Source: Mycobacterium sp. AT1 (GTDB lineage Bacteria; Actinomycetota; Actinomycetes; Mycobacteriales; Mycobacteriaceae). Taken from it: a stretch of DNA of 47,764 nt. The notes under the pieces are model-generated. The model was not told where the DNA came from and did not search any database. It was given only the letters and a program-made list of their open reading frames with translations. Positions 14,513 through 22,955 of this stretch are shown piece by piece. Location: the NCBI RefSeq assembly GCF_002043095.1, contig NZ_MVOC01000041.1, positions 1 through 47,764 of the forward strand, given 5' to 3'. How positions within the stretch are numbered: the stretch's first letter is position 1; every line of letters starts with the position of its first letter. The position numbers and the translations under genes were made by a program.

Positions 14513-15421
14513 TCAGGCCAGCGGCGTGAACGCCTCGGCCAGCGCCCGGTAGGCGTCCAGGCGCTCAGGGCCCCTGGGCATCCCGAAGTCGGGGACGATC
14601 ACCTCGTCGACGCCCTCGTCGCGCCACGTCGCGGCGGCCTCGGCGATCCGCGACGCCGGCCCGTAGACCACCGGTTGCGGCATCGACTCGGCGGCGGCTT
14701 TGGCCTTGGCTTCGGCCTCCGCCGAATCGGTGACCATCACCACGGCCTGCGTCGAGCGCCACACGGTGGCCGGATCGCGGCCCTCCTTCTCGCATGCCGC
14801 GTCCAGCACCACCGAGCGCTCGCCGAACTCACCCGGCGCGGACCACTGATTCCACTCCTGGGCGTGCCGCGCGATCAGCCGCAGCATCCGCGGGCCGGTC
14901 CCGCCGACCAGCAGCGGCAGCGGCGCCTGCACCGGCTTCGGCTCGCACAGCGCGTCGGTCAACTGGTAGTACTGCCCGTCGAACGTCGTCGTCTCGTTGG
15001 TCAGCAGCCCCGAGATGACCTCGAGCCCCTCGGCGAAGCGGTCGACCCGCTCCTTGGGGGCGCCCAACGCCAAGCCGTACTGCTCGTGCTCCGTCTCCTG
15101 CCAGCCCGCGCCGAGCCCAAGGGTGAAGCGGCCATTGCTGATTCGGTCGATCGTCACCGCGAGATTGGCCACCACGGCCGGGTGCCGGAACGTCATCGAC
15201 AACACCAGGTTGGCCAACCGGACCTGCGACGTGACCGTGGCCAGCGCGGCCATCACGGCGGTGGCTTCCAGCCAGTCGCTCGTCTGGCCCGTTTTGTCGC
15301 CAGGGGACATGAAGTGATCGGCAACGTAGACCGAATGCCAGAACCCGTCGTCGGCGAACTGCGCGAGTTCGAGCATGTCGTTCCACGGTTGAGTCGTCGA
15401 TGGCCACACGGAAAATCGCAC
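14513..15421 (-). CDS. LLM-class F420-dependent oxidoreductase
   Basis: The 302-residue product has the luciferase-like monooxygenase fold: start MRFSVWPSTTQPWNDMLELA, the ADHF strand, LANLVLSMTFRHPAVVANLAV, and the F420-family signature ISNGRFTLGLGAGWQETEHE. PLLVGGTGPRMLRLIARHAQEWN follows. It should use cofactor F420 for hydride transfer to an unknown substrate. The start codon is the ATG at 15421; dcd begins divergently 65 bp away. Confidence 0.9.
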   Translation of the reverse strand: MRFSVWPSTTQPWNDMLELAQFADDGFWHSVYVADHFMSPGDKTGQTSDWLEATAVMAALATVTSQVRLANLVLSMTFRHPAVVANLAVTIDRISNGRFTLGLGAGWQETEHEQYGLALGAPKERVDRFAEGLEVISGLLTNETTTFDGQYYQLTDALCEPKPVQAPLPLLVGGTGPRMLRLIARHAQEWNQWSAPGEFGERSVVLDAACEKEGRDPATVWRSTQAVVMVTDSAEAEAKAKAAAESMPQPVVYGPASRIAEAAATWRDEGVDEVIVPDFGMPRGPERLDAYRALAEAFTPLA

Positions 15422-15485
15422 GCCGCGAGTTTAGGGACGAACGCCGAGAGCCCGCTGGGAACGGCCCGCCCGCTAGGCTCGTCGG

Positions 15486-16055
15486 GTGCTGCTCTCCGAT
15501 CGCGACATTCGGGCCGAGATCTCCGCAGGCCGCCTGGCAATTGACCCGTTCGACGACAGCCTCATCCAGCCCTCGAGCGTCGACGTTCGGCTCGACAACC
15601 TGTTCCGGGTCTTCAACAACACCCGCTACACCCACATCGACCCCGCGCTGCGGCAGGACGACCTGACGACCCTGGTCGAGCCGAAGGAAGACGAACCCTT
15701 CGTGCTGCATCCCGGCGAGTTCGTGCTCGGGTCGACGCTGGAGCGCTGCGCGCTTCCCGACGACCTCGCAGGCCGACTGGAGGGCAAGTCGTCACTCGGC
15801 CGCCTTGGCCTGCTGACCCACTCGACGGCCGGTTTCATCGACCCCGGGTTCAGTGGCCACATCACCCTCGAGCTGTCCAACGTGGCCAATCTGCCGATCA
15901 CGCTGTGGCCAGGGATGAAGATCGGCCAGCTGTGCCTGTTGCGCCTGACCAGCCCCGCCGAACACCCATATGGCAGCGCGAAGGTCGGCTCGAAGTATCA
16001 GGGCCAGCGCGGTCCGACCCCGTCGAAGTCCTACCAAAACTTCCTCAGGCACTGA
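15486..16055 (+). CDS. dcd: dCTP deaminase (probably bifunctional dCTP deaminase/dUTPase)
   Basis: The 189-residue product spans the whole Dcd family: LLSDRDIRAEISAGRLAIDP at the start, QPSSVDVRLDN, the catalytic-site region EGKSSLGRLGLLTHSTAGFIDPGFSGHITLELSN, and the C-terminal KYQGQRGPTPSKSY tail that closes over the nucleotide. It converts dCTP to dUTP, and in mycobacterial and archaeal-type enzymes on to dUMP, supplying thymidylate synthesis. The GTG at 15486 gives the canonical N-terminus. Confidence 0.96.
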   Translation: MLLSDRDIRAEISAGRLAIDPFDDSLIQPSSVDVRLDNLFRVFNNTRYTHIDPALRQDDLTTLVEPKEDEPFVLHPGEFVLGSTLERCALPDDLAGRLEGKSSLGRLGLLTHSTAGFIDPGFSGHITLELSNVANLPITLWPGMKIGQLCLLRLTSPAEHPYGSAKVGSKYQGQRGPTPSKSYQNFLRH

Positions 16056-16083
16056 CCCGGCGGCCGCGGGTAGGGTCGAAAAC

Positions 16084-16163
16084 GCGGGTTGAAGCCCGCC
16101 GCGTCCGATGTAACGATTGCAGCGGTGACGGCGATGGAACGTAGGGCGCGCTACGCGCGTTTT
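16084..16163. terminator. two short stem-loops downstream of dcd
   Basis: GCGGG-TTGAAG-CCCGC (16084-16099) and GCGCG-CTA-CGCGC followed by GTTTT (16146-16163) are weak hairpins between dcd (ends 16055) and the next gene (starts 16216). The second has a short T-run and could end dcd transcription. Nothing else was recognised in this 160-bp gap. Confidence 0.35.
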
Positions 16164-16215
16164 AGCCTCTGTGGAAACAGAATACGACGGCACAGCTAAC
16201 ACTTTGGAGGGGTTC

Positions 16216-17811
16216 GTGGACATCGTACTTGGTGTGTCCTTGACGCCAAAGACAGTGCGACTCGTGCTGGTCGAGGGCAACGAAGCCGACGGCGAGATCG
16301 TCGACCACGACACCTTCGACGTCACACCGTCCGACGGCTCGGCAACGCCCAGCGCGTCCGCGCAGGTGGTCGCCGCCGTCCAGGGAACGCTGGAAAGCGC
16401 CCGCGAAGGCGGTCACCAACTAAAGGCCATCGGCGTCACCTGGAGTGACCACGAAGAGGCCGCGAAGCTGCGCGACGCGCTGGCCGCCGCGGGCGTCGAC
16501 GACGCGATCCTGGTCTCCGAACTCCACGCCGCGGGAGCCCTCGCCCAAACCGCTGGCCGTGCGGTGGGCTACGAGACCACCGGCCTGCTCTTCCTCGACC
16601 GCGACACCGCGACGCTGTCGGTCGTGCGCACCGACGACGGCTCCATCGTGAAGGTGCTCAGCAGGAGCCTGCACAGCACCGACGCCATGGCAGTGCTGTC
16701 CGACATGGCCTCGGCCGCCGCCGCGCAGGACTCTCCGCCGCAGGGCATGTTCGTCGTCGGGTCCGGCGTCGACGTCGCGTCGGTCAAGGCTCACCTTCAA
16801 GACCTGGTCGACGTGCCCGTCAACGCCCCCGAGGAGTCGGGTCTGGCGCTGGCCCGCGGTGCGGCGATCGCGGCGGCCAACGCCCCGATCTTCGACGCGT
16901 CGACGGTCGGCCTGGCCTACTCGCAGGACCCCGATGGCGTCACCGCGGGCAACGACTACCCAGGGCTGTCCGGTGCCGCCACCGAGATGCGCCTGGTCGG
17001 GGTGGACGCCCCGCTGGGCTCCGACGACCTCGGTTTCCCCGACGAAGCGCCGGCCGAAGAGGGCCGCAAGCCGTTCCTCCTGGTGGGCAGCGCGCTGACG
17101 TCGGTGTTCGTCATCGGTGTCATCGCCCTGGTCATCTCGTTGGCCGTGAGCATTCGCCCGACCGCCGATCAGCGCCCCGATCCCGGTCAGAGCGCGATCG
17201 TGCCGAACGCCGCGGCGCCGGCGGCACCCCTGCCGGAGATCGCGCCGCAGCCAAGCGCCGCTCCTGCCCCGCCCGTCGCCGCGCCTCCAGCGGAGACCAT
17301 CAAGGCGCCGATCCCGGTCGTCCAGCAGGAGCAGGCTCCGAAGCGTCAGGTCTACGTCGCGCCGCCGGAGGCACCACCCGCGCCGGCTCCCGATCCGCCT
17401 GCCGCACCGCCCGCGCCGGAACCCGCCCCGGTGGTCGCCCCGCCGGTCCCCGCGGTGATACCGCCGTTGCTGCCCAACGTCTTCGCTCCGCCGGTGCAGC
17501 AATATCCGCAGTACAACCAGTATCCGCAGTACAACCAGTACCCCCAGTACAACCAGTACCCGCAACAGCAGGCGCCGTGGCAGCCGCAGCGTCCGCCGTG
17601 GCAGCAGCCGCAGAATCCGTGGCAGCCGCCAAGCAACCAGGGCCCGTCGAATGACGACGACTGGCCCGGCTCCGGCGGTCACAACGGCTGGCCGGGCTCC
17701 GGTGGCAACGACGGCCGACCGGGTCGCGGGGACGACGGTGGACCCCGTGGCGGGGGTGGCGGGGGCGGTAAGAACTGCTTCCTCATCTTCTGCGCGCCTG
17801 CGGGCCGCTAG
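16216..17811 (+). CDS. mycobacterial membrane protein with actin-like N-domain and Pro-rich outer region (DUF7159-like)
   Basis: The 531-residue product has a cytoplasmic domain of about 285 residues that reads like an ASKHA (actin/Hsp70) relative. The start DIVLGVSLTPKTVRLVLVEG resembles a phosphate-1 strand, TTGLLFLDRDTATLSVV a phosphate-2 strand, and GMFVVGSGVDVASVKAHLQD with LALARGAAIAAAN an adenosine-binding segment. A single membrane helix follows (PFLLVGSALTSVFVIGVIALVISLAVSI, near 295-320). The outer region is Pro/Ala-rich, then QYPQYN repeats, WQPP segments and Gly/Asp-rich repeats, with two Cys near the end. The GTG at 16216 has GGAGGGG four bases upstream. ATPase residues are poorly conserved, so it may only bind or scaffold. 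Function unknown. Confidence 0.75.
   Translation: MDIVLGVSLTPKTVRLVLVEGNEADGEIVDHDTFDVTPSDGSATPSASAQVVAAVQGTLESAREGGHQLKAIGVTWSDHEEAAKLRDALAAAGVDDAILVSELHAAGALAQTAGRAVGYETTGLLFLDRDTATLSVVRTDDGSIVKVLSRSLHSTDAMAVLSDMASAAAAQDSPPQGMFVVGSGVDVASVKAHLQDLVDVPVNAPEESGLALARGAAIAAANAPIFDASTVGLAYSQDPDGVTAGNDYPGLSGAATEMRLVGVDAPLGSDDLGFPDEAPAEEGRKPFLLVGSALTSVFVIGVIALVISLAVSIRPTADQRPDPGQSAIVPNAAAPAAPLPEIAPQPSAAPAPPVAAPPAETIKAPIPVVQQEQAPKRQVYVAPPEAPPAPAPDPPAAPPAPEPAPVVAPPVPAVIPPLLPNVFAPPVQQYPQYNQYPQYNQYPQYNQYPQQQAPWQPQRPPWQQPQNPWQPPSNQGPSNDDDWPGSGGHNGWPGSGGNDGRPGRGDDGGPRGGGGGGGKNCFLIFCAPAGR
17503..17556 (+). repeat. three tandem 18-bp coding repeats
   Basis: The unit TATCCGCAGTACAACCAG occurs identically twice (17503-17520, 17521-17538) and once with two changes (17539-17556), followed by a partial copy. 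It encodes YPQYNQ repeats in the outer region of the membrane protein at 16216-17811. In-frame units allow length change without frameshift. Confidence 0.9.
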
Positions 17812-17899
17812 CCGGGACACCCCGACTCGTCACCTAGCGTTGGTCTGCCGCTCGGTGTCACGTTGCGGTTAGCTCATCGCACAGGCCTACTCAGGCACT

Positions 17900-19261
17900 A
17901 TGCGATGCACTGTGTTCGGTACGGGGTACCTCGGCGCGACCCACGCGGCCGGCATGGCCGAACTCGGTCACGAGGTCATCGGCATCGACGTCGACCCTGG
18001 CAAGGTGGCCAAGCTCGCCTCGGGTGAGATCCCGTTCTACGAGCCCGGGCTGCGAAAGGTGCTGCGCGACAACCTCGAAGCGGGCCGTCTGCAGTTCACC
18101 ACCGACTACGACGCGGCAGTCGACTTCGCCGACGTTCACTTCCTCGGCGTCGGAACGCCCCAGAAGAAGGGTGAGTACGGCGCCGACCTGCGCCACGTGC
18201 ACGCGGTCGTGGACACGCTGGTGCCTCGGCTCAAGCGGTCCGCGGTGATCGTCGGCAAGTCGACGGTGCCGGTCGGCACTGCGGCGGACCTCTCCGAGCG
18301 AGCCCGGCTGCTGGCGCCGTCGGGAGTCAGCGTGGAGATCGCCTGGAACCCCGAATTCCTCCGGGAGGGCTTCGCCGTGCAGGACACCCTGCACCCCGAT
18401 CGCATCGTGCTTGGCGTGCAACCGGATTCACGTCTGCCCGAGGCCGCGATGCGCCAGCTGTACGCCCCCATCCTCGAGACCGGTGTGCCGCTGCTGGTGA
18501 CCGACCTGCAGACCGCCGAGCTGGTCAAGGTGTCGGCGAACGCCTTCCTCGCCACCAAGATCTCGTTCATCAACGCCATTTCCGAGGTGTGCGAGGCGGC
18601 GGACGCCGACGTGACCATGCTGGCCGACGCGCTCGGCTACGACCCGCGGATCGGGCGGCGATTCCTCAACGCCGGCTTGGGTTTTGGTGGCGGGTGCCTG
18701 CCGAAGGACATTCGGGCGTTCATGGCCCGCGCCGGTGAATTGGGCGCCAATCACGCGCTGACCTTCCTTCGCGAGGTGGACAGCATCAACATGCGCCGTC
18801 GCACCCGGATGGTGGAGTTGGCGACCACGGCGTGCGGCGGGTCGCTGCTAGGGGCCAACGTCGCCGTCCTCGGCGCGGCCTTCAAGCCGGAATCCGACGA
18901 CGTGCGTGACTCGCCCGCACTGAACGTCGCCGGCCTGCTTCAACTCAACGGCGCCGCCGTGAACGTCTACGACCCCAAGGCGATGGACAACTCGCGGCGC
19001 GTCTTCCCCACGCTGAACTACTCCGCGTCGGTACTCGAGGCGTGCGACCGGGCCGACGCCGTCCTGGTGCTCACCGAGTGGCAGGAGTTCGTCGACCTCG
19101 ACCCGGCCGAGCTCGCCGCGACGGTCCGCTCGAGGGTCGTCGTCGACGGCCGCAACTGCCTCGACGTGGAGAAATGGCAGTCGGCAGGCTGGCGGGTGTT
19201 CGCGTTGGGCCGCCGGATACCGGAGCCGTTGGCGTCCTGGCGTCGTAGCGTGGAGGCATGA
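17900..19261 (+). CDS. udgA: UDP-glucose 6-dehydrogenase
   Basis: The 453-residue product is a full-length UDP-glucose/GDP-mannose dehydrogenase, oxidising UDP-glucose to UDP-glucuronate with two NAD+. It has the N-terminal Rossmann motif FGTGYLGATHAAGMAELGHEVIGID (6-30), EIAWNPEFLREGFAVQD, and the catalytic Cys266 in GFGGGCLPKD. The C-terminal UDP-binding domain follows (LGAAFKPESDDVRDSPALNV). The ATG at 17900 gives the canonical start. It overlaps the next gene by ATGA. In mycobacteria dcd and this enzyme are usually close neighbours, as here. Confidence 0.95.
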   Translation: MRCTVFGTGYLGATHAAGMAELGHEVIGIDVDPGKVAKLASGEIPFYEPGLRKVLRDNLEAGRLQFTTDYDAAVDFADVHFLGVGTPQKKGEYGADLRHVHAVVDTLVPRLKRSAVIVGKSTVPVGTAADLSERARLLAPSGVSVEIAWNPEFLREGFAVQDTLHPDRIVLGVQPDSRLPEAAMRQLYAPILETGVPLLVTDLQTAELVKVSANAFLATKISFINAISEVCEAADADVTMLADALGYDPRIGRRFLNAGLGFGGGCLPKDIRAFMARAGELGANHALTFLREVDSINMRRRTRMVELATTACGGSLLGANVAVLGAAFKPESDDVRDSPALNVAGLLQLNGAAVNVYDPKAMDNSRRVFPTLNYSASVLEACDRADAVLVLTEWQEFVDLDPAELAATVRSRVVVDGRNCLDVEKWQSAGWRVFALGRRIPEPLASWRRSVEA

Positions 19262-19584
19262 CCGTCTACGCGCTGAACCTGTTCGACGTCGCCGATCGCG
19301 ACGAGTACCTGGCCTACTCCAAGCGGTCGGTCGCCGAGGTCGCCAGGTACGGCGGCAAGGTCGTGGCGTTGGGCAAGTTCCGCGAAAACGTCCAAGGCGA
19401 GGTCGCAGGTCGGCAGGTGCTGATCCTGGTGGAGTGGCCCGACCAGGGTGCCTTCGACGGCTATTGCAACGATCCGACGCTGGCCGATCTGCACGCGCAC
19501 CGCGAGAACGGAACGTCGGCGTACGTCTGGCAACTCTTCGACCGGTTGGACGATTTGCGACCGGTGCTTAAGCTCGGGTCATGA
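19258..19584 (+). CDS. DUF1330 family protein
   Basis: The 108-residue product fits the DUF1330 ferredoxin-like fold: TVYALNLFDVADRDEYLAYS at the start, the ARYGGKVVALGKF strand, and QVLILVEWPDQGAFDGYCND, where the W-P-D/S pattern is typical. It is a small cytoplasmic protein, presumably acting with neighbouring enzymes on a small substrate; no activity is established from sequence. Both ends overlap neighbours by ATGA, giving a coupled chain with udgA and the P450. Confidence 0.85.
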   Translation: MTVYALNLFDVADRDEYLAYSKRSVAEVARYGGKVVALGKFRENVQGEVAGRQVLILVEWPDQGAFDGYCNDPTLADLHAHRENGTSAYVWQLFDRLDDLRPVLKLGS

Positions 19585-20918
19585 CGCGGGCAACCAGGCC
19601 GAAGATCAGACAGCGACTGCACTGGTTCGCGCTGCACGGGGTGATTCGTGGCCTGGCGTCCTACGGTGCCAAGCACGGCGAGATGCAGGGCAGGTTGATC
19701 GCCGACCCCGCGGTGCGCGCCGATCCCGGTGGCTTCGCCGACGAACTCCGCGAGCACGGCACGATCGTCCGCGGTCGCGCGGCGTGGTTGACCGCCGATC
19801 ATGCGGTGGCGCACCAACTTCTGCGATCCGACGACTTCTCCGTCACCGCGATCGGCAAGACCCTGCCGGGCCCGTTGGGGTGGCTGGAGCAGAAGACCAC
19901 CGTCAAGGGCAGGTTGCACCCGTTGCTTCCGCCGTCGATGCTGTCGGTCGAACCGCCGGAGCACACCCGCTACCGCAAGACCGTGTCGTCGGTGTTCACC
20001 ACCAGAGCCGTTGCGGCACTGCGGGAGCGAGTGGAGCAGGCGGCGGTCGCCCTGCTCGACGGCATCGAAGCCGGCCCCGCCGATCGCGTCGACGTCGTGG
20101 ACGCCTACTGCGCCCAACTGCCGGTCACCGTCATCGGGGACATCCTCGGAGTGCCCGATCACGACCGTCCTCGCATCCTCGAGTTCGGCGAGCTGGCCGC
20201 CCCGAGCCTCGACATCGGGCTGTCGTGGGACCAGTACCTGCGCGTGGAGCGTGGCCTCGACGGCTTCAACACGTGGCTCGCGCAGCACCTTGGTCACCTC
20301 AAGCGACACCCCGGTGACGACCTGATGAGTCAGATCATCGCCGCCGGCGACGACGGCACGCGGCTCGACGACGAAGAGCTGCGGGCGACCGCGGGTTTGG
20401 TGCTCGCCGCGGGGTTCGAGACCACGGTCAACCTGCTGGGCAACGGAATTCGGATCCTGCTCGAGCATCCCGATCAGTTGGCCATGCTGCGCGACGACCC
20501 CGAACTGTGGCCGGGTGCGGTCGAGGAGATTCTGCGGCTGGAGTCGCCGGTGCAGTTGAGTGCCCGCCTCGCGCGCGTCGACACCGAGGTTGCGGGCCGG
20601 GCGGTCGAGGCCGGTGAGCTCGTCATCCTGTACCTGGCGGGCGCCAACCGCGACCCCAAGGTGTTCGACGACCCGCACCGGTTCGACGTCACCCGCGGTA
20701 ACGCGGGCAAGCACCTCTCCTTCTCGGGGGGCAGGCATTTCTGCCTCGGCGCGGCGCTGGCCCGCGCGGAGGGCGAGGTGGGGCTCCGGGCTTTCTTCGA
20801 CCGCTACCCGGACGCACGACTGGCCGGGGACGGCAGTCGTCGCGACACCCGGGTGCTGCGCGGATGGGCGACGTTGCCGATCACGCTCGGCGAGGCCCGC
20901 GCGGCGGTACCGTCTTAA
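19581..20918 (+). CDS. cytochrome P450
   Basis: The 445-residue cytoplasmic P450 has all hallmark motifs: I-helix AGFETT (277-282) with the oxygen-activating acid/Thr, K-helix E316-I-L-R319, and the heme loop FSGGRHFCLG with Cys388. Substrate-contact regions are GRLHPLLPPSMLSVEPPEHTRYRK and RLARVDTEVAG. It needs a ferredoxin and reductase, which are not encoded here. It starts inside the stop of the DUF1330 gene, and the next gene begins 3 bp after its stop. Unlike the exported P450 at 3163-4716, it has no signal peptide. Substrate unknown. Confidence 0.95.
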   Translation: MTRATRPKIRQRLHWFALHGVIRGLASYGAKHGEMQGRLIADPAVRADPGGFADELREHGTIVRGRAAWLTADHAVAHQLLRSDDFSVTAIGKTLPGPLGWLEQKTTVKGRLHPLLPPSMLSVEPPEHTRYRKTVSSVFTTRAVAALRERVEQAAVALLDGIEAGPADRVDVVDAYCAQLPVTVIGDILGVPDHDRPRILEFGELAAPSLDIGLSWDQYLRVERGLDGFNTWLAQHLGHLKRHPGDDLMSQIIAAGDDGTRLDDEELRATAGLVLAAGFETTVNLLGNGIRILLEHPDQLAMLRDDPELWPGAVEEILRLESPVQLSARLARVDTEVAGRAVEAGELVILYLAGANRDPKVFDDPHRFDVTRGNAGKHLSFSGGRHFCLGAALARAEGEVGLRAFFDRYPDARLAGDGSRRDTRVLRGWATLPITLGEARAAVPS

Positions 20919-20920
20919 GC

Positions 20921-21670
20921 GTGGACTTCCGCGCAACGCTGCTCGGGGAGACCCGGGCCCTCGGTGACGTCATCCGAACCGCAGACCCCGAGACTCCGGT
21001 GCCGTCCTGCCCTGGCTGGACGATGAATCAGCTGCTCAAACACGTCGGTCGTGGCCACCGCTGGTCGGCACAGATCATCGCCGAGCGCCGGCGGGAACCC
21101 CTCGACCCCCGCGAAGTGCGCGACGGAAAGCCGCCGGGGGACGTCGACGGCGCGGTCGACTGGCTGAACACCGGTGCCCAGGCGGTCATCGACGCCGTCG
21201 ACCGGGTCGGGGCGGATGCCAGGGTGTGGACGTTCATCGGGGCCAGACCTGCCGGCTGGTGGATCCGCAGGCGCGTCCACGAGGCGACCGTGCACCGCGC
21301 CGACGCCGTCCTGGCCGTCGGCGGTGAGTACGAGTTGCCCGCCGAACTCGCAGCCGACGGCATCAGCGAATGGGTCGAACTCGCCGTCACCGGCGCCGAC
21401 CGCCACCACCCGCCGCTGCAGCGCAGCCAAACGCTGCACCTGCACGCCACCGACGAGGGACTCGGCCCCACGGGGGAGTGGACCATCACCAACGACGAGG
21501 ACGGCGTGCAGTGGTCCCACAATCACGCCAAGGGCGAGGCGGCCGTGCGCGGCAGCGCGGTCGACTTGTTCCTGGCGTTGACCCGTCGCCGCACCACGGC
21601 CGAGGCGGGCCTCGAGGTGTTCGGCGACGAGGCGGTCTGGGACGCCTGGCTCACCGGAACGCCGTTCTAG
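20921..21670 (+). CDS. maleylpyruvate isomerase-family mycothiol-dependent enzyme
   Basis: The 249-residue product has the DinB-like mycothiol enzyme layout: the N-terminal bundle with VPSCPGWTMNQLLKHVGRGH (first metal His), RRVHEATVHRADA (further metal His residues), and a C-terminal domain with VRGSAVDLFLALTRRR. It probably uses mycothiol to isomerise or detoxify a small metabolite. The GTG at 20921 starts 3 bp after the P450 stop. It ends in a 4-bp convergent overlap with the YibE/F gene. Confidence 0.85.
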   Translation: MDFRATLLGETRALGDVIRTADPETPVPSCPGWTMNQLLKHVGRGHRWSAQIIAERRREPLDPREVRDGKPPGDVDGAVDWLNTGAQAVIDAVDRVGADARVWTFIGARPAGWWIRRRVHEATVHRADAVLAVGGEYELPAELAADGISEWVELAVTGADRHHPPLQRSQTLHLHATDEGLGPTGEWTITNDEDGVQWSHNHAKGEAAVRGSAVDLFLALTRRRTTAEAGLEVFGDEAVWDAWLTGTPF

Positions 21671-22899
21671 GTCCTTTGGGGCTGGGGTGTCGCGAGCACG
21701 GCGGCGATACCCGTCGTCAGCGGCACCGACAGGGCCAGAGCGATGCCGCCGACCGCGGACCGCGCGACCTCGATGGCCACGCTTTCGCTGGTCAGCACGT
21801 CGCTGAGCGACCGGTTCGCGACGCTGAAGAGCAGAAGCAGCGGTAGGGCGCTGCCGGCGTACGCCAGCACCAGCGTGTAGACGGTGCTGGCGATGTGGTC
21901 ACGGCCGACGCGCATCGCCCCGGTGAAGATGGCCCGCCGGGTGGCGCCGTGCTCGGCGATCTCGAAGGCGGTCGACGCCTGGGTGACCGTCACGTCGTTG
22001 AGCACGCCGAGTGACCCGATGATGAACCCGGCGAGCAGCAGGCCGGTGATCGAGACGTTGCCGAGGTAGGCGGCCACCTCGTTGTTCTGGTCCTCGGACA
22101 AGCCGGTGAGGTGAACCAGTTCGATTGTCGCCCAGGACAATAAGGCGGCAAGGAGCAGCGCGGTCAAGGTGCCGAGGAGGGCGGCGCTGGTACGCAGGCT
22201 CACCCCGTGCGCCAAGTAGATGACGGCGTACAGGATCGCCCCCGAGGCCACCAGCGACACCGGGACGGCAGGGGCCCCGTCGCGCAACGCGGGCAGCAGG
22301 AACATCATCAGGACGCCGAACGCGACCACGATGCCGACGATCGCACGCAGTCCACGCCACCTCGCCACCGCGACGACCACGACCGCGAACAGGGCGGCCA
22401 CGATGCCGAGCGGCCAGCTGCGTTCGAAGTCGTAGAAGGCGTAGGTCGTGGTGCCGTTCTGGTCGACCTGCCTACTGATCCGGACCTCGTCGCCGACCGC
22501 GAGGCTCGGCTGGCCGGGGCCGCCGCTGAACTCCAGCAGCGTGTCGGCGCCCGTGTTGGGACCCGAGCCGATCTCGACGAGGGATTGAACGCACTCGCCA
22601 CCGCCGGGCTGAGCGGCGACGGGGGCCGACGTCAGCACCCCGCCCGCCGACGGGCTGCCGCACGGTCCCTGGGCGCTGGAAATCACGCGGCCGGACTCCG
22701 TGGTGACGGCGCCACCCGCGGCGTTTTGAAACGGCAGCGGCACGTCGACGCTCTGGTGGCTCGGCCACAGCAGGGCCATGCCGGCGATCACCGCCACGCC
22801 GATCGCGACGAGCAGTCCTACGACGATCTTGGCGGCCATCGGGCCGAGTGGCGCCGGGCCGGAGGACATGGAGTGCGAGTGCGAATGCGCCACCCGCAC
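21667..22899 (-). CDS. YibE/F family membrane protein
   Basis: The 410-residue product has an N-terminal anchor (AAKIVVGLLVAIGVAVIAGMALLW), an extracytoplasmic segment with two Cys (QGPCGSPSAGG, GGGECVQS), and a seven- to eight-helix membrane domain. The latter contains YibE/F signatures LGNVSITGLLLAGFIIGSLGVLNDVTVTQASTAFEI and GAMRVGRDHIASTVYTLVLAYAG. The His/Ser-rich leader (AHSHSHSMSS) is unusual and might bind metal. The family is thought to be a transporter; substrate unknown. It converges on the mycothiol enzyme. Confidence 0.85.
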   Translation of the reverse strand: MRVAHSHSHSMSSGPAPLGPMAAKIVVGLLVAIGVAVIAGMALLWPSHQSVDVPLPFQNAAGGAVTTESGRVISSAQGPCGSPSAGGVLTSAPVAAQPGGGECVQSLVEIGSGPNTGADTLLEFSGGPGQPSLAVGDEVRISRQVDQNGTTTYAFYDFERSWPLGIVAALFAVVVVAVARWRGLRAIVGIVVAFGVLMMFLLPALRDGAPAVPVSLVASGAILYAVIYLAHGVSLRTSAALLGTLTALLLAALLSWATIELVHLTGLSEDQNNEVAAYLGNVSITGLLLAGFIIGSLGVLNDVTVTQASTAFEIAEHGATRRAIFTGAMRVGRDHIASTVYTLVLAYAGSALPLLLLFSVANRSLSDVLTSESVAIEVARSAVGGIALALSVPLTTGIAAVLATPQPQRT

Positions 22900-22955
22900 A
22901 GGGTAGAGGTGACGCTCGTGCGCGGTGTGTGCGGAAGGATCACACCGGGCGGTGA

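Noticed and set aside
17503..17556. Tandem 18-bp repeats considered as a CRISPR-like or iteron array
   Set aside because: They are in frame within a gene, have no spacers and encode a simple YPQYNQ repeat.
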